Of a DNA stretch of 64,000 nucleotides, positions 62,876-64,000 are shown piece after piece. The DNA comes from Streptomyces mayonensis. GTDB taxonomy: Bacteria; Actinomycetota; Actinomycetes; Streptomycetales; Streptomycetaceae. How positions within the stretch are numbered: the stretch's first letter is position 1; every line of letters begins with the position of its first letter. The stretch covers positions 29,310-93,309 of the forward strand of contig NZ_JACBYP010000019.1 of the NCBI RefSeq assembly GCF_018982965.1. The letters are read 5' to 3'. A program made the translations under genes and the position numbers. Under the pieces are notes generated by a model. The model did not search any database and was not told where the DNA came from. It saw only the letters and a list, made by a program, of their open reading frames with translations.

Positions 62876-63997
62876 CTAACCGCGGTTCGCCCGTACCAGC
62901 AGATACACGAGGAACGGACCGCCGATCGCGGCGGTGACCACTCCGACCGGCAGCGAGACCGGCAGCACCGTGCGCGCGACGAGGTCGGAGCCGGTCAGCA
63001 GCAGCGCCCCCACCAGGCCGGAGGCCGTCAGCGGCGGCGTCGGGCAGCGCGCGAGCCGCATCGCCACCTGCGGGGCCACCAGCGCGACGAACGGCACCGG
63101 ACCGGCCGCGCTCACGGCGACGCCCGCCAGCAGGACGGCGCACAGCAGCAGGACCGCGCGCACCGCCGAGTAGCGGACGCCGAGTCCGGCGGCGACGTCG
63201 TCGCCGAGGTGCATCGGCTTGAACTGGAAGGCCACCGAGGACACGACGACCAGCAGGGCGAGCGTGCACCACAGCGCCACCCGCACCTCGTCCCAGGAGC
63301 GGTTGTCGAGCGAGCCGACCAGCCACGCCTGGGCGCGGGCCACGTCCCTGATGTCGGCGGTGACCAGCAGCCAGGTCGTGATCGCCTGCATCACGGCGGT
63401 CACCGAGATGCCGATCAGGATCAGCCGGAAGCCGTCGATCCCCCGGCGCCACGCCAGCGAGTAGACCAGCAGTCCGGTGCCCAGACCGCCCGCGAGGGCC
63501 GCCGCCGACAGCCCCACGGAGCTGACGACGGCCGTGGCGGCGCCGCCCGACACGGTCACGAGGAACACGGCGACCGCGCCCGCGCCGCTGGTGATGCCGA
63601 GGACGTCGGGGCTGGCCAGCGGGTTGCGCGCGAGGGACTGGGTGAGCGCGCCGGACACCCCGAGGGCCACGCCGACGACGACTCCCGCCAGGGCGCGGGG
63701 CATCCGCAGGTCCATGATGACGAATGCGTCGACCTGTTCGCCGCGGCCGAGGAGGGTGGCGACGACCCGGGGCAGGCCGATGGGGAAGTCCCCGACGCCG
63801 ATCGACACGCAGAACACCAGGAAGGCCGCGGCCGCCAGCAGCAGCGTGACGCCCGCGACCCAGGGCCGCCACACGAGGGACAGGGCGCCCAGCCGCACAC
63901 CGGGCGCCACCCGCGCTGCCGCGCCGGTGCCGCCCGGGTCCACCGGCGCCCTCGTGTCCGGCCCGCCCGCCCTCGCCGTCGCTCCGCCCGGCCCCAC
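62876..63997 (-). CDS. cchD: Ferric-siderophore ABC transporter permease (FecCD family), CchD
   Basis: This 373-residue permease has about nine to ten helices and the FecCD motifs LRMPRALAGVVVGVALGVSGALTQSLARNPLASPD and GPVPFVALVAPQVAMRL. It forms the channel for ferri-coelichelin with a partner permease (CchC) expected past the right edge. A GTG at 63997 is a possible start, but the frame is open to the edge, so the true start may lie outside. The N-terminal 35 residues are disordered Gly/Ala/Pro. Confidence 0.9.
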   Translation of the reverse strand: MGPGGATARAGGPDTRAPVDPGGTGAAARVAPGVRLGALSLVWRPWVAGVTLLLAAAAFLVFCVSIGVGDFPIGLPRVVATLLGRGEQVDAFVIMDLRMPRALAGVVVGVALGVSGALTQSLARNPLASPDVLGITSGAGAVAVFLVTVSGGAATAVVSSVGLSAAALAGGLGTGLLVYSLAWRRGIDGFRLILIGISVTAVMQAITTWLLVTADIRDVARAQAWLVGSLDNRSWDEVRVALWCTLALLVVVSSVAFQFKPMHLGDDVAAGLGVRYSAVRAVLLLCAVLLAGVAVSAAGPVPFVALVAPQVAMRLARCPTPPLTASGLVGALLLTGSDLVARTVLPVSLPVGVVTAAIGGPFLVYLLVRANRG

Positions 63998-64000
63998 GTC

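Noticed and set aside
1..64000. tRNA, rRNA, transposase or integrase genes
   Set aside because: I saw no cloverleaf, rRNA segment, transposase-like protein or flanking terminal repeats, so no mobile element is claimed.

Overview
The window is very GC-rich, with GTG/TTG starts, ATGA/GTGA overlapping operons, Tat-type signals and a siderophore NRPS. This points to a Streptomyces chromosome arm. The siderophore genes follow the order of the coelichelin (cch) cluster of S. coelicolor, and several flanking genes (class II-like sirtuin, chloroperoxidase, chitin genes) recall the same S. coelicolor/S. lividans neighbourhood. From memory the proteins look diverged rather than identical, so a related species is likely. 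No database was searched.

Positions 1-4.1 kb: the 3' end of a sugar (rhamnose-type) binding protein gene, a MASE1 membrane protein and a PP2C/SpoIIE phosphatase on the minus strand, and a sirtuin deacetylase. 4.1-12.9 kb: a carbohydrate operon with a promoter and a LacI-type operator, made of a binding lipoprotein, two CUT1 permeases, a LacI regulator, a GH5-like glycosidase and a GH3 glycosidase. Its last gene runs into an iron box that serves a siderophore-interacting reductase at 12.9 kb. 13.7-17 kb: a CGNR regulator facing an alpha/beta hydrolase across a repeat-rich promoter, a non-haem chloroperoxidase, an AraC regulator remnant and an alkyltransferase-like protein.

17-24.3 kb: a Tat-exported sulfite-oxidase-like enzyme and a divergent family-5 (Opp/Dpp) ABC operon. 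Each appears to be preceded by a tiny cysteine-containing leader peptide read from a leaderless promoter. 24.4-26.5 kb: a voltage-gated-type cation channel and an overlapping P1 peptidase. 26.5-31.7 kb: a zinc uptake locus of the AztABCD type, with two AztD-like lipoproteins and a Zur-like box in the very tight divergent promoter. 31.7-44.6 kb: a VOC protein, a SulP transporter with a possible leader, a ferritin-like Tat protein, MarR regulators, a DasR-type chitin pair (AA10 LPMO and GH19 chitinase), an FAD monooxygenase, a DinB protein and an exported GH78 alpha-L-rhamnosidase with its own LacI-type operator.

44.6-64 kb: most of a coelichelin-type cluster. It holds cchK (MbtH), cchJ (esterase), cchI and cchG (ABC half-exporters), cchH (three-module NRPS), cchF (binding lipoprotein), cchE (ATPase) and cchD (permease). 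The hydroxylase, formyltransferase and second permease (cchB, cchA, cchC) would lie beyond the right edge. Four iron boxes mark its promoters. Two features stand out: the NBDs of CchI and CchG have lost complementary halves of the ATPase site, and a 25-codon gene resembling ribosomal protein bL37 sits between cchJ and cchI.
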